Source: an uncultured Methylophilaceae bacterium (GTDB lineage: Bacteria; Pseudomonadota; Gammaproteobacteria; Burkholderiales; Methylophilaceae). Taken from it: a stretch of DNA of 8,808 bases. Both the position numbers and the translations under genes were made by a program. Where the stretch lies: NCBI GenBank assembly GCA_938084195.1, contig CALKDJ010000071.1:1-8808 (forward strand), given 5' to 3'. Position 1 is the first letter of the stretch. The number at the start of each line of letters is the position of its first letter. Of this stretch, positions 1 to 6,246 are shown in pieces. The notes beneath the pieces are model-generated. The model did no database searches. It saw only the letters and a list, made by a program, of their open reading frames with translations, and was not told the origin of the DNA.

Positions 1-35
1 AGCTTGATTGCAAGAAAAATAAAAAATAGACTTAA

Positions 36-227
36 TCATCCCATATCAAATGGGATAAAAATTATTCCAAAAAAAGATGCTGCTGAGAAGACTCCGTAAA
101 TCCAAGATTTTAAGATCCAATTTTTTTCTTTTGCTTTCCAATTTTCCCTAAAAGCTCTCCCGAAAAAAATCATTAGCAAAATTAAAAATAATCCCACGTA
201 TGGTGGGAGGGAATTAATTGAAGTCAT
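36..227 (-). CDS. uncharacterised small two-helix membrane protein
   Basis: I do not recognise this protein. From the ATG at 227 it has 63 residues; an in-frame TTG at 236 would add three (M-F-F). Two hydrophobic stretches, roughly residues 7-23 (starting LPPYVGLF) and 41-60 (ending IIFIPFDMG), flank a basic, polar middle (RENWKAKEKNW). This suggests an inner-membrane hairpin protein with a cytoplasmic or periplasmic charged loop. There is no obvious Shine-Dalgarno sequence before either start, so the start is uncertain; the ATG was taken as the conservative choice. It lies 44 bases behind tRNA-Leu(GAG), in the place where many proteobacteria have nuoA or the rimP-nusA operon, and shares its strand. 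The protein matches neither NuoA (longer, three helices) nor RimP. Its stop codon TGA overlaps an inverted repeat. The clear hydrophobic and charged pattern argues for a real gene; its function cannot be told. Confidence 0.55.
   Translation of the reverse strand: MTSINSLPPYVGLFLILLMIFFGRAFRENWKAKEKNWILKSWIYGVFSAASFFGIIFIPFDMG
38..56 (-). terminator. stem-loop at the stop of the small membrane ORF, weak terminator candidate
   Basis: A perfect 7-bp inverted repeat (ATCCCAT / ATGGGAT) with a 5-base loop covers the last codons of the upstream small ORF, and the final T of the stem is the first base of its TGA stop. On the minus strand it is followed by GATTAAGTC and only then by a T-rich stretch near 15-27. 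The distance from stem to T-rich stretch is longer than in a standard intrinsic terminator, so termination is only possible, not shown. On the plus strand no T-run follows. Confidence 0.3.
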
Positions 228-271
228 AAAGAACAAAAAAATCTGTTTTATTGATAATAAGTCCTTATAAA

Positions 272-356
272 TGGTGCCGTCGGAGAGACTCGAACTCTCA
301 CGACTTTCGTCACTACCCCCTCAAGGTAGCGTGTCTACCAATTCCACCACGACGGC
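272..356 (-). tRNA. leuU: tRNA-Leu(GAG)
   Basis: The minus strand folds as an 85-base class II tRNA. The acceptor stem GCCGTCG pairs with CGACGGC, followed by discriminator A and an encoded CCA. The anticodon stem CTACC/GGTAG holds loop TTGAGGG with anticodon GAG. A variable arm (GAC-GAAA-GTC) and a T-arm with loop TTCGAGT complete it. It reads CUC/CUU leucine codons. It starts 16 bases behind the secG stop with no promoter in between, so it is probably cut out of the secG transcript, as is known for the secG-leuU pair of E. coli. Confidence 0.97.
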
Positions 357-372
357 ATATCCTTTGGTTATG

Positions 373-717
373 CTAGTTTGGAATATCTTGAGCACCTAAA
401 GGCTTTTCTAAATCTTGGTCAATATCTGATGTCACATTTGTTTCAATTTGTGTATTTTTTAAATCCACTACACTATTATCTCCATGCTTATTACTTGCTA
501 TCACTGCTAAAGCAATACTTGTACAAAAAAAGGTTGTTACACAAATCGATGTAGCTCGACTTAAAAAATTTGATGAGCCTTGTACGCCAAAAACACTTCC
601 AGAATTTCCACCGCCAAATGCTGCACCAGCATCTGCCCCCTTTCCATGCTGTACAAGCACTAAGCCGATAACACCAAGACTAGCCAATATATGAACAATA
701 AGAATTAAATTTTCCAT
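373..717 (-). CDS. secG: preprotein translocase subunit SecG
   Basis: SecG is the small accessory subunit of the SecYEG channel in the inner membrane and helps SecA-driven export. The 114-residue protein has the family pattern: first transmembrane helix about residues 3-23, the loop QHGKGADAGAAFGGG (23-37; family hallmark Q-x-GKGAD), the conserved G-S-x-NFLSRAT segment (48-56), and a second helix about 57-75. A polar, acidic low-complexity tail follows and ends DIPN, resembling the SDIPN end of E. coli SecG (110 residues). The ATG at 717 begins directly at the first helix, as expected; the sequence before it is A-rich with only a weak ribosome binding site. It lies 23 bases behind tpiA and 16 before tRNA-Leu(GAG). 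The tpiA-secG-tRNA-Leu order is common in proteobacteria, so cotranscription with tpiA is likely. Confidence 0.96.
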   Translation of the reverse strand: MENLILIVHILASLGVIGLVLVQHGKGADAGAAFGGGNSGSVFGVQGSSNFLSRATSICVTTFFCTSIALAVIASNKHGDNSVVDLKNTQIETNVTSDIDQDLEKPLGAQDIPN

Positions 718-740
718 TTTTTTTCTTTTAATTAATTTAT

Positions 741-1514
741 TTAATAAGTGTTTGGGGTTGCCGCCTTACATATTGATACAAACTCACCCACATCTAATGA
801 TGCTCGTCCGATTAAACCCCCATCCACGCTCTCCAAGGCGAATAATTGTAACGCATTTTTAGTATTTACGCTTCCACCATAGATAATTTTTAAGTTTTTT
901 ACCTCGTCTGCTATATCTTTATTTATCTTATTTCTAATAAACTTACACATTTTATTCGTTTGTTCTGGGGTGGCAGCCATATCTGAACCAATAGCCCATA
1001 TAGGTTCATATGCAATAATTGTGTCATCGAAAGTTTTAGCCCCGTATCTTTCTATAATAGCTTTTAATTGGGACTCGACGACAGTTTCCATAATCCCTGC
1101 CTCCCTCTCAATCAATGTCTCTCCAACACACAGAATGGGCATCATCCCTTGATCTTTTATTATCTTAAATTTATCCGCAATATTTTCATCAGATTCACAA
1201 TATGCGGTATTTCGTTCTGAGTGTCCTACAATTACATATAGGGATAGAAAGTCTTTTAACATTCCAGCACTGACTTCTCCAGTATAGGCACCTGATAAAA
1301 ATTTAGCTACATTTTGGCTACCCCATCCGATATTTGAGTTTTTTAAAATTTCCTCAGCTTTGAAAAGATATGGATAAGGAACACATAATCCAATAAGAAC
1401 ATTATTAAGGTTTTTTAAATTTTCTTTCATATCATTAAAATATGATGAATAAAAATCTAGTGATCCATTCATCTTTAAATTACCAATAATAATTTTTTCT
1501 TTTCTTGTAGTCAT
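741..1514 (-). CDS. tpiA: triosephosphate isomerase
   Basis: The enzyme interconverts dihydroxyacetone phosphate and glyceraldehyde 3-phosphate in glycolysis and gluconeogenesis, in the cytosol, normally as a dimer of TIM barrels. The 257 residues (family about 250) carry the active-site set: Asn12 and Lys14 in GNLKMN, His98 in VIVGHSERN, catalytic base Glu170 in AYEPIWAIG, Ser215 in IYGGSVN, and the phosphate-binding glycines 232-233 in DGGLIGRASL. The flexible lid (loop 6) is unusual: after AIG one reads SDMAATPEQ where most relatives have TGK(T/V)A or similar, so Gly and Lys of the hinge are replaced by Asp179-region residues (Ser177, Asp178, Met179). All catalytic residues remain, so activity is expected. 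The ATG at 1514 overlaps the recJ stop by one base (TAATG), pointing to translational coupling, and secG follows after 23 bases. Confidence 0.97.
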   Translation of the reverse strand: MTTRKEKIIIGNLKMNGSLDFYSSYFNDMKENLKNLNNVLIGLCVPYPYLFKAEEILKNSNIGWGSQNVAKFLSGAYTGEVSAGMLKDFLSLYVIVGHSERNTAYCESDENIADKFKIIKDQGMMPILCVGETLIEREAGIMETVVESQLKAIIERYGAKTFDDTIIAYEPIWAIGSDMAATPEQTNKMCKFIRNKINKDIADEVKNLKIIYGGSVNTKNALQLFALESVDGGLIGRASLDVGEFVSICKAATPNTY

Positions 1515-3196
1515 TAAATTAAATTTCTTAATATAATCTGTATTTTCTTATTTTCTCGAAATTCATTAGTTTCAACTCTATAAACAGCCTCTATTCTATC
1601 AGGTAGACTTTCTGAATGATTGAAAAAAATTCCCTCGTACAGGGATCCATTGAAATTAAGCTTACATTTTTGATGCTTATCCATTAGGACAGATTGTTCA
1701 ATTACCTCAAACTTATCAAGATATTGTGGCTGAATAAAACCTTGGCCCCATATACTCATATCAATTTTCTTAACAATGTCAAAATTCATAGAATTATCCA
1801 GAATAGACTCATCTACATTAATCACTGTGTTTAAATCATCCTCAGTTAATAATTCAGTGCATGTCTGTTCAAATATTGTTACAAATAGATCAAAATTAGT
1901 CTCCTCAATTGTTAAGCCTGCAGCCATAGCATGACCTCCAAATGATTTTATAAGATTGCTATTTTTTTTAGAAATTAAGTCAAGGGTGTCTCTTAAATGA
2001 AGTCCGGATATTGATCTTCCTGATCCTTTCAACAAACCACTTTCATCCAATGCAAAAATTATAGTTGGTCTAGAATATTTTTCTTTCATTCTTGAAGCTA
2101 AAATACCGATTACTCCTTGATGCCAACTCTTGTTATATAAACATATCGAAAATGGAAGGGATAAATGATCTAAATTGATATCATTTAGAGCTTCTGCATG
2201 CATTTTTGACTCTATCTCACGCCTTTCATTATTTAGTGCTACCAATTCTTTTGCATAAGATTCTGCTTCTTCATAACTATTAGAAAGTAAACATTTTATG
2301 CCAATTGATATATCATCAAGTCTGCCTGCGGCATTAAGTTTTGGCGCAATAGCAAAAGAGAGATCGGAAGTTTTGAGGTTTGGTAGAGACTTTTTACTTA
2401 GCTTCGCAATAGCCTGTATTCCAAAATTACAATTTTTGTTTCTTATTACTTTTAGACCATGTTCTACTAAAATTCGGTTGTTATAATCAAGTGTCACTAA
2501 ATCAGCAATTGTACCTAAACAAACAAGATCTAGTAAGTCATGTAATTTTGGTTCCGTTTTTTTGGTATATTTTCCCTTCTCTCTAAAAATAACCCTTAGA
2601 GAAAGAAGAAAATAAAAGATCACTCCAACCCCACATAAATTCTTACTAAGAAAACTGCAATTAGGTTGGTTGGGATTAATAATAAAATTCGCATTAGGTA
2701 AATTATCGGCAGGCAAGTGATGGTCGGTGACTATTACATCAATATTATTTTCTCTTGCAAGTTTTACACCTTCTATACTTGCAATACCATTATCAACGGT
2801 AATAATCACATCGGGCTTTTTTAATAATGCATGCTCTACTATTTCTGGAGTAAGACCGTATCCGAATTTAAATCTATTTGGCACCAAAAAATCTACATTG
2901 GCTGAAAACTTTCTTAAACCTAAGACTGCACATGCTGATGCTGTTGCCCCATCAGCATCATAATCTCCGATAATCAAAATTTTTTTTTGAGCAATAATGC
3001 AGTCAAACAAAAAATTGGCAGCTTTATCTATATCTAAAAGACTATGAGGTGATTGTAAATTTTTTAATTCGTAATTTATATCATCAAATGATTGAATATC
3101 CCTTGCCCCAAGTATGGAAGCTAACCTTTTGTCTACACCACTATTTACTAATTTATTCTTTAAATCTTGGTTAATTATTCTTTTTTTAACTTGCAT
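1514..3196 (-). CDS. recJ: single-stranded-DNA-specific exonuclease RecJ
   Basis: RecJ degrades single-stranded DNA 5' to 3' and acts in RecFOR recombination, base excision and mismatch repair. The 560 residues (E. coli 577) show the DHH phosphoesterase core in order: DYDADG (78-83), VDNG (134-137), TDHH (157-160), then LGTIADLV (227-234). The DHHA1 part follows: NAAGR (288-292), WHQGVIGI (358-365), GSGRS (391-395) and GGHAMAAG (420-427). The metal-binding aspartates and histidines are all present. The C-terminal segment from about 480, with WGQGFIQPQY (483-492), corresponds to the OB-fold DNA-binding domain. The ATG at 3196 has a weak AGGC ribosome site about nine bases upstream. It is the first gene of the recJ-tpiA-secG-tRNA-Leu unit; the promoter must lie within or upstream of 3197-3317, but none is convincing by eye. 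Confidence 0.97.
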   Translation of the reverse strand: MQVKKRIINQDLKNKLVNSGVDKRLASILGARDIQSFDDINYELKNLQSPHSLLDIDKAANFLFDCIIAQKKILIIGDYDADGATASACAVLGLRKFSANVDFLVPNRFKFGYGLTPEIVEHALLKKPDVIITVDNGIASIEGVKLARENNIDVIVTDHHLPADNLPNANFIINPNQPNCSFLSKNLCGVGVIFYFLLSLRVIFREKGKYTKKTEPKLHDLLDLVCLGTIADLVTLDYNNRILVEHGLKVIRNKNCNFGIQAIAKLSKKSLPNLKTSDLSFAIAPKLNAAGRLDDISIGIKCLLSNSYEEAESYAKELVALNNERREIESKMHAEALNDINLDHLSLPFSICLYNKSWHQGVIGILASRMKEKYSRPTIIFALDESGLLKGSGRSISGLHLRDTLDLISKKNSNLIKSFGGHAMAAGLTIEETNFDLFVTIFEQTCTELLTEDDLNTVINVDESILDNSMNFDIVKKIDMSIWGQGFIQPQYLDKFEVIEQSVLMDKHQKCKLNFNGSLYEGIFFNHSESLPDRIEAVYRVETNEFRENKKIQIILRNLI

Positions 3197-3317
3197 ATAA
3201 ATAGCCTAACATTTTCTTCAGATCACAGAATGAATTTGATATTTCTTTATCTTTAACAAAAACCAAGGAAAAAAATTAACCAATATAAAAGGTTGGAGAG
3301 GATTATTAAATTAAATT

Positions 3318-3452
3318 TTATTGTAAAAATAAATAAATTAATAACCCAAAATATAAAAAGGCAAAAAATCCAACGATTAGAAAAACATAAATTAATGTTT
3401 TATAAATCTTTTCTAAAAGCTCTTCAATCTTTGTGAAATCTTGTTTATTCAT
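3318..3452 (-). CDS. possible 44-residue single-helix membrane mini-protein
   Basis: An open frame of 44 codons starts with ATG ten bases behind the CCA end of tRNA-Leu(UAA). The product has a short charged start (MNKQDFTKIEELLEKIYK) with spaced leucines and isoleucines, as in an amphipathic helix. One strongly hydrophobic stretch, about residues 20-43 and rich in Phe, Leu, Ile and Tyr, then runs to the end (IYLFLQ). I recognise no family. In favour: clean separation into polar and membrane parts, and position on the common coding strand in an otherwise gene-free gap. Against: very AT-rich DNA encodes hydrophobic residues by chance, and no Shine-Dalgarno sequence precedes the ATG (AAAAAT lies directly before it). 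It could be translated from read-through of the tRNA transcript. Treat it as a candidate only. Confidence 0.35.
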   Translation of the reverse strand: MNKQDFTKIEELLEKIYKTLIYVFLIVGFFAFLYFGLLIYLFLQ

Positions 3453-3462
3453 ATTTTTAAGA

Positions 3463-3549
3463 TGGTGCCCGGGGCCGGAATCGAACCGGCACGACCGTAA
3501 GGTCGAGGGATTTTAAGTCCCTTGCGTCTACCAATTTCGCCACCCGGGC
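3463..3549 (-). tRNA. leuZ: tRNA-Leu(UAA)
   Basis: The minus strand gives an 87-base class II tRNA. The acceptor stem GCCCGGG pairs with CCCGGGC, then discriminator A and an encoded CCA. The anticodon stem AGGGA/TCCCT holds loop CTTAAAA with anticodon TAA (UAA). The long variable arm is CGACC-TTAC-GGTCG, and the T-arm is GCCGG-TTCGATT-CCGGC. It reads UUA and UUG, the main leucine codons of this AT-rich genome. It is the third tRNA of a Gly-Cys-Leu cluster behind pgsA, the same order as E. coli glyW-cysT-leuZ. Confidence 0.98.
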
Positions 3550-3564
3550 AAACGCTCATTTTAT

Positions 3565-3586
3565 CATTACTTTTTATTAAGCAATG
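3565..3586 (-). other. hairpin between tRNA-Cys and tRNA-Leu
   Basis: In the 45-base spacer between the two tRNAs the minus strand reads CATTGCTT, six loop bases, then AAGTAATG. These pair over 8 bp with one G-T wobble. No T-run follows (ATAAAATG comes next), so it is not an intrinsic terminator. It may mark a processing site of the tRNA precursor, or be chance in AT-rich DNA. A TAAAAT box right after it (3559-3564) could be a -10 element, but the best -35 (TTGCTT) is only 15 bases away. Confidence 0.3.
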
Positions 3587-3594
3587 AAAGTTAT

Positions 3595-3668
3595 TGGAGG
3601 CGCGTGCCGGAATCGAACCGGCGTCTAAGGCTTTGCAGGCCTCTGCATAACCACTTTGCTAACGCGCC
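3595..3668 (-). tRNA. cysT: tRNA-Cys(GCA)
   Basis: The minus strand folds as a 74-base tRNA. The acceptor stem GGCGCGT pairs with ACGCGCC, followed by discriminator T (the U73 known as the identity base of cysteine tRNAs) and an encoded CCA. The anticodon stem GAGGC/GCCTT holds loop CTGCAAA with anticodon GCA. The T-arm is GCCGG-TTCGATT-CCGGC. It is the middle gene of the Gly-Cys-Leu cluster, but it lies behind an intrinsic terminator, so how it is transcribed is an open question. Confidence 0.98.
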
Positions 3669-3682
3669 AAATAATTAAAGCT

Positions 3683-3713
3683 AAAAAAAAGGGAGACAAA
3701 TTTTAAGCTCCCT
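3683..3713 (-). terminator. intrinsic terminator between tRNA-Gly and tRNA-Cys
   Basis: The minus strand has a perfect stem AGGGAG / CTCCCT (3713-3708 with 3695-3690) around a 12-base loop. Its last base begins a run of eight T (3690-3683). This is a textbook Rho-independent terminator starting 12 bases behind the end of tRNA-Gly. It points in the direction of the tRNA genes; on the plus strand no T-run follows the stem. It should end or attenuate transcription from the tRNA-Gly promoter, and from pgsA read-through, before tRNA-Cys. Confidence 0.8.
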
Positions 3714-3725
3714 ATTCTATAAATC

Positions 3726-3801
3726 TGGAGCGGGAAACGAGGTTCGAACTCGCGACCTATACCTTGGCAAGGTATCGCTCTACCAGCTGAGCTATTCCCG
3801 C
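3726..3801 (-). tRNA. glyW: tRNA-Gly(GCC)
   Basis: The minus strand folds as a 76-base tRNA. The acceptor stem GCGGGAA pairs with TTCCCGC, followed by discriminator T and an encoded CCA. The D-arm contains AGCTCAGCTGGTAGAGC. The anticodon stem ATACC/GGTAT holds loop TTGCCAA with anticodon GCC, and the T-loop is TTCGAAC. It is first in the Gly-Cys-Leu cluster. Its 5' end lies 14 bases below a strong -10 box, so the primary transcript should have a leader of only about seven bases. Confidence 0.98.
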
Positions 3802-3815
3802 ATAACGAAGGCAGT

Positions 3816-3843
3816 ATTTTAGCTTTTTTTTGAACCATGTCAA
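3816..3843 (-). promoter_or_regulatory. sigma70-type promoter of the tRNA cluster
   Basis: On the minus strand a perfect -35 box TTGACA (3843-3838) is followed, after a 16-base spacer containing A8, by TAAAAT (3821-3816), a 5-of-6 match to the -10 consensus. The region after the -10 reads ACTGCC, relatively G/C-rich for this DNA, as in promoters of stable RNA genes under stringent control. AT-rich sequence upstream (about 3844-3865) could act as an UP element. Transcription would start near 3809, just before tRNA-Gly. The promoter sits in the 68-base gap behind pgsA. Confidence 0.75.
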
Positions 3844-3869
3844 TTAAGAGTAATAAATACTAAATGCCC

Positions 3870-4424
3870 TTAAATTTTAATTGCAGCCTTCAAATAAACT
3901 ACCATTGAAATAATCGTAAGAATTGCCGCTAAGTTAATTAGAATATTACCAATGGTTGCAATTGGTATAAATCCAATACTTTCAAAATACAATAAACATA
4001 TTATTGCCGCCATTTGAAAGCCTGTTTTTAATTTTCCAATATATGCCACTGCTACCCCACCGGGTTTTCCAATAGTTGCCATCCATTCTCTTAGAGCACT
4101 AATTGCAAATTCTCTTCCAATGATGATAAGCGCAATCATGCTATGTACTCTTCCCAATTCGACAAGTAACAGTAATGCTGCGATAACTATTAATTTATCT
4201 GCTACAGGATCAATGAATGCCCCAAATTTCGATGACTGATTTAATTTTCTTGCTAGATAGCCATCTAACCAATCTGATAATGCAGCTAAAATAAATATCG
4301 AAGTTGCCCAAATATTTTTTTGTTGAGAGTCCAAGTACGATTCAGGTAAATAAAAAACTATCACTAAGCATGGAATTAATGCAATCCGAAAATAAGTAAT
4401 AATATTCGGTATGTTATATGACAT
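3870..4424 (-). CDS. pgsA: CDP-diacylglycerol-glycerol-3-phosphate 3-phosphatidyltransferase
   Basis: PgsA is an inner-membrane enzyme that joins CDP-diacylglycerol and glycerol 3-phosphate to phosphatidylglycerol phosphate, the first committed step to phosphatidylglycerol and cardiolipin. The 184 residues (E. coli 182) begin NIPNIITYFRI, typical of the family. They carry the complete CDP-alcohol phosphotransferase motif D-x2-DG-x2-AR-x8-G-x3-D-x3-D between residues 51 and 76 (Asp51, Asp54, Gly55, Ala58, Arg59, Gly68, Asp72, Asp76). Several hydrophobic helices follow, and GREFAISALREW matches the conserved R-E segment of PgsA. The ATG at 4424 follows the uvrC stop by 17 bases and has a good ribosome site (AAGGGA) about six bases upstream. 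The uvrC-pgsA-tRNA order is widely conserved in gammaproteobacteria, so it is probably transcribed with uvrC. Confidence 0.96.
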   Translation of the reverse strand: MSYNIPNIITYFRIALIPCLVIVFYLPESYLDSQQKNIWATSIFILAALSDWLDGYLARKLNQSSKFGAFIDPVADKLIVIAALLLLVELGRVHSMIALIIIGREFAISALREWMATIGKPGGVAVAYIGKLKTGFQMAAIICLLYFESIGFIPIATIGNILINLAAILTIISMVVYLKAAIKI

Positions 4425-4441
4425 AGATTTCCCTTTTTTAA

Positions 4442-6244
4442 TTAGTGAAAATAACTATATATTTTTTCAGCAAGTTTATCGTTAATACCTTCAACTAGAA
4501 TTAATTCCTCAACAGGTGCATTCTTTACCCCATCTAAACCGCCAAAATATACTAATAAATTCTTTCTTTTTTTTGTACCAACTCCCTCAATATCTTCCAG
4601 AGTTGACGTTAACCTAGCCTTAGCTCTTTTAGCCCTATGTCCAGTAATAGCAAATCTATGCGACTCATCCCGAATATGCTGTATTAAATGAAAGCCTAGA
4701 TTTGCTGGATTTATATTTTCAAGGACTTGATCCTTGGCCATAATTAGTTTTTCTTTGCCTACTTTTCTATCGGCTCCTTTTGAAACACAGACTAAAAAGA
4801 TATCATGCATTCCATTTTCTTCCATAATTTTTTTTGCGACACCATATTGCCCTTTTCCTCCGTCGATCAAAACAAGGTCCGGCTTTATGGCATCCTCCAA
4901 AACCATTCTTTTAAATCTTCTTTCTAACACTTCTTTCATAGCTCCATAATCGTCGCCAGGTGTAATATTCTTAATATTATATTTTCTGTATTCTTTATTC
5001 TGCATTTCATATTTGTCATACACTACGCAAGAGCCAACCGTTAACTCTCCGGAAGTATGACTAATATCAAAACACTCGATACGATTAACATGATCTGGTA
5101 AATTTATTAATTTCCTCAGGGCTATTAAACGCTCAATATGACTAGCTTGCTCATTATTTTTTTGTTCTAAGGATATCTGAGCGTTCTTTTTGGCCATTAG
5201 AAGCCAATTTTTCTTATCACCGGTAACTCTTGAGATTAATTTTACTTTTCCATATTTTTTAATTTCAAAAAAATCATTGAGAAGATCTATATTAACCTTT
5301 AATTCAGACACTATTACTGGAGGAGGCTTACGCAAATCGTAATATTGAGTAATAAATACTTCTGCAATATGTGTATCTAACTCACCACTATAATTCTTAG
5401 GGAAAAAAGATTTATCTCCTAGATGCCTACCACCTCTTATCATGACAATATTTACGCATAACCTCCCCATTGATACATAAAAGGCAATGATGTCTGCATC
5501 ATTCTCACTAAAATCACTTACAAATTGTTTCAATCTCACTTGCCTTAGGCTTTGAATTCTATCTCTAAAAACAGCAGCTCTTTCATAATTAAATGAATCC
5601 GCATGCTCATTCATTTTTAAGGTGAGATTTCTAATTACTTCGCTTTCTTTGCCATCAAGAAAAAGAATAGCTTGTGTAACATCACTATCGTAATCATCTT
5701 TGTTTATGTGACCAACACATGGTGCCGTACATCTTTTAATTTGGTATTCTAGGCATGGTCTCGTGCGATTGCTAAATACTGAATTTTCACAAGTCCGAAG
5801 CATAAAAACTTTTTGAAGTAATTGAATGCTTTGCCTTACTGCATTTGAGTTTGGGAATGGGCCAAAATATTTTGTATCTTTTTTTTGAAGACCTCGATGA
5901 AATCTAAGTCTTGAAAATTTATCTCCTGTAAGAGCCAAATATGGATAAGATTTATCATCCCTAAAAATAACATTGTATCGAGGCATAAATGATCGGATCA
6001 TGTTATTTTCTAAAATTAAGGCTTCAGCTTCTGTATTGGTTACAGTAAATTCAATATTTGCTATATTACCAATCATCAGTCTCGTTCTAGCACTTACTTG
6101 ATTTTTTGAGAAATAGGAAGTTACCCTTTTCTTTAAATCTTTTGCTTTTCCAATATAAATAATATCTTTAGCTTCATTTATCATACGATAAACTCCAGGT
6201 AGACTTGGAAAAGTCTTAGCTAAATCTTTTACTTTTTGTTGCAC
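4442..6244 (-). CDS. uvrC: excinuclease ABC subunit UvrC
   Basis: UvrC makes both incisions in nucleotide excision repair after UvrAB has found the lesion. The 600 residues (E. coli 610) contain an N-terminal GIY-YIG nuclease (GVYRM 17-21, YIGKAKDLKKR 30-40, likely metal-binding Glu79). Four cysteines at 152, 164, 172 and 176 have the spacing 12-8-4 of the [4Fe-4S] ligands reported for E. coli UvrC (154, 166, 174, 178). A UVR motif that contacts UvrB lies near 215-235 (FNYERAAVFRDRI). The RNase H-like nuclease that makes the 5' cut has Asp393 in FDISH, Asp461 in IDGGKGQ and His529 in RDESHRF. A C-terminal helix-hairpin-helix DNA-binding part begins near 548. The start is GTG at 6244, two bases behind the tautomerase stop; it places PGVYRM where the family expects it. 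No internal Met would do so. The whole is complete and intact. Confidence 0.97.
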   Translation of the reverse strand: MQQKVKDLAKTFPSLPGVYRMINEAKDIIYIGKAKDLKKRVTSYFSKNQVSARTRLMIGNIANIEFTVTNTEAEALILENNMIRSFMPRYNVIFRDDKSYPYLALTGDKFSRLRFHRGLQKKDTKYFGPFPNSNAVRQSIQLLQKVFMLRTCENSVFSNRTRPCLEYQIKRCTAPCVGHINKDDYDSDVTQAILFLDGKESEVIRNLTLKMNEHADSFNYERAAVFRDRIQSLRQVRLKQFVSDFSENDADIIAFYVSMGRLCVNIVMIRGGRHLGDKSFFPKNYSGELDTHIAEVFITQYYDLRKPPPVIVSELKVNIDLLNDFFEIKKYGKVKLISRVTGDKKNWLLMAKKNAQISLEQKNNEQASHIERLIALRKLINLPDHVNRIECFDISHTSGELTVGSCVVYDKYEMQNKEYRKYNIKNITPGDDYGAMKEVLERRFKRMVLEDAIKPDLVLIDGGKGQYGVAKKIMEENGMHDIFLVCVSKGADRKVGKEKLIMAKDQVLENINPANLGFHLIQHIRDESHRFAITGHRAKRAKARLTSTLEDIEGVGTKKRKNLLVYFGGLDGVKNAPVEELILVEGINDKLAEKIYSYFH

Positions 6245-6246
6245 AC

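Noticed and set aside
241..271. Terminator behind tRNA-Leu(GAG) (ATAAG-GA-CTTAT and a later T7)
   Set aside because: The stem is A/T only with a two-base loop and the T-run is too far away.
2298..2963. Two plus-strand open frames (2298-2486 and 2727-2963)
   Set aside because: They lie fully inside recJ on the opposite strand and show no recognisable domain; they are antisense shadows.
3272..3300. Possible terminator ahead of recJ (CCAACC ... TTGGTT, then a T-run on the minus strand)
   Set aside because: Only four base pairs can form at once, the loop is nine bases, and the T-run begins several bases later; too weak to call.
3197..3317. Promoter for recJ
   Set aside because: TATATT and TTGGTT-like boxes occur, but no pair has acceptable spacing and match in this very AT-rich spacer.
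3669..3700. Separate promoter for tRNA-Cys using TTGTCT and AATTAT
   Set aside because: The -10 box would end two bases before the tRNA, placing the start inside the mature tRNA.
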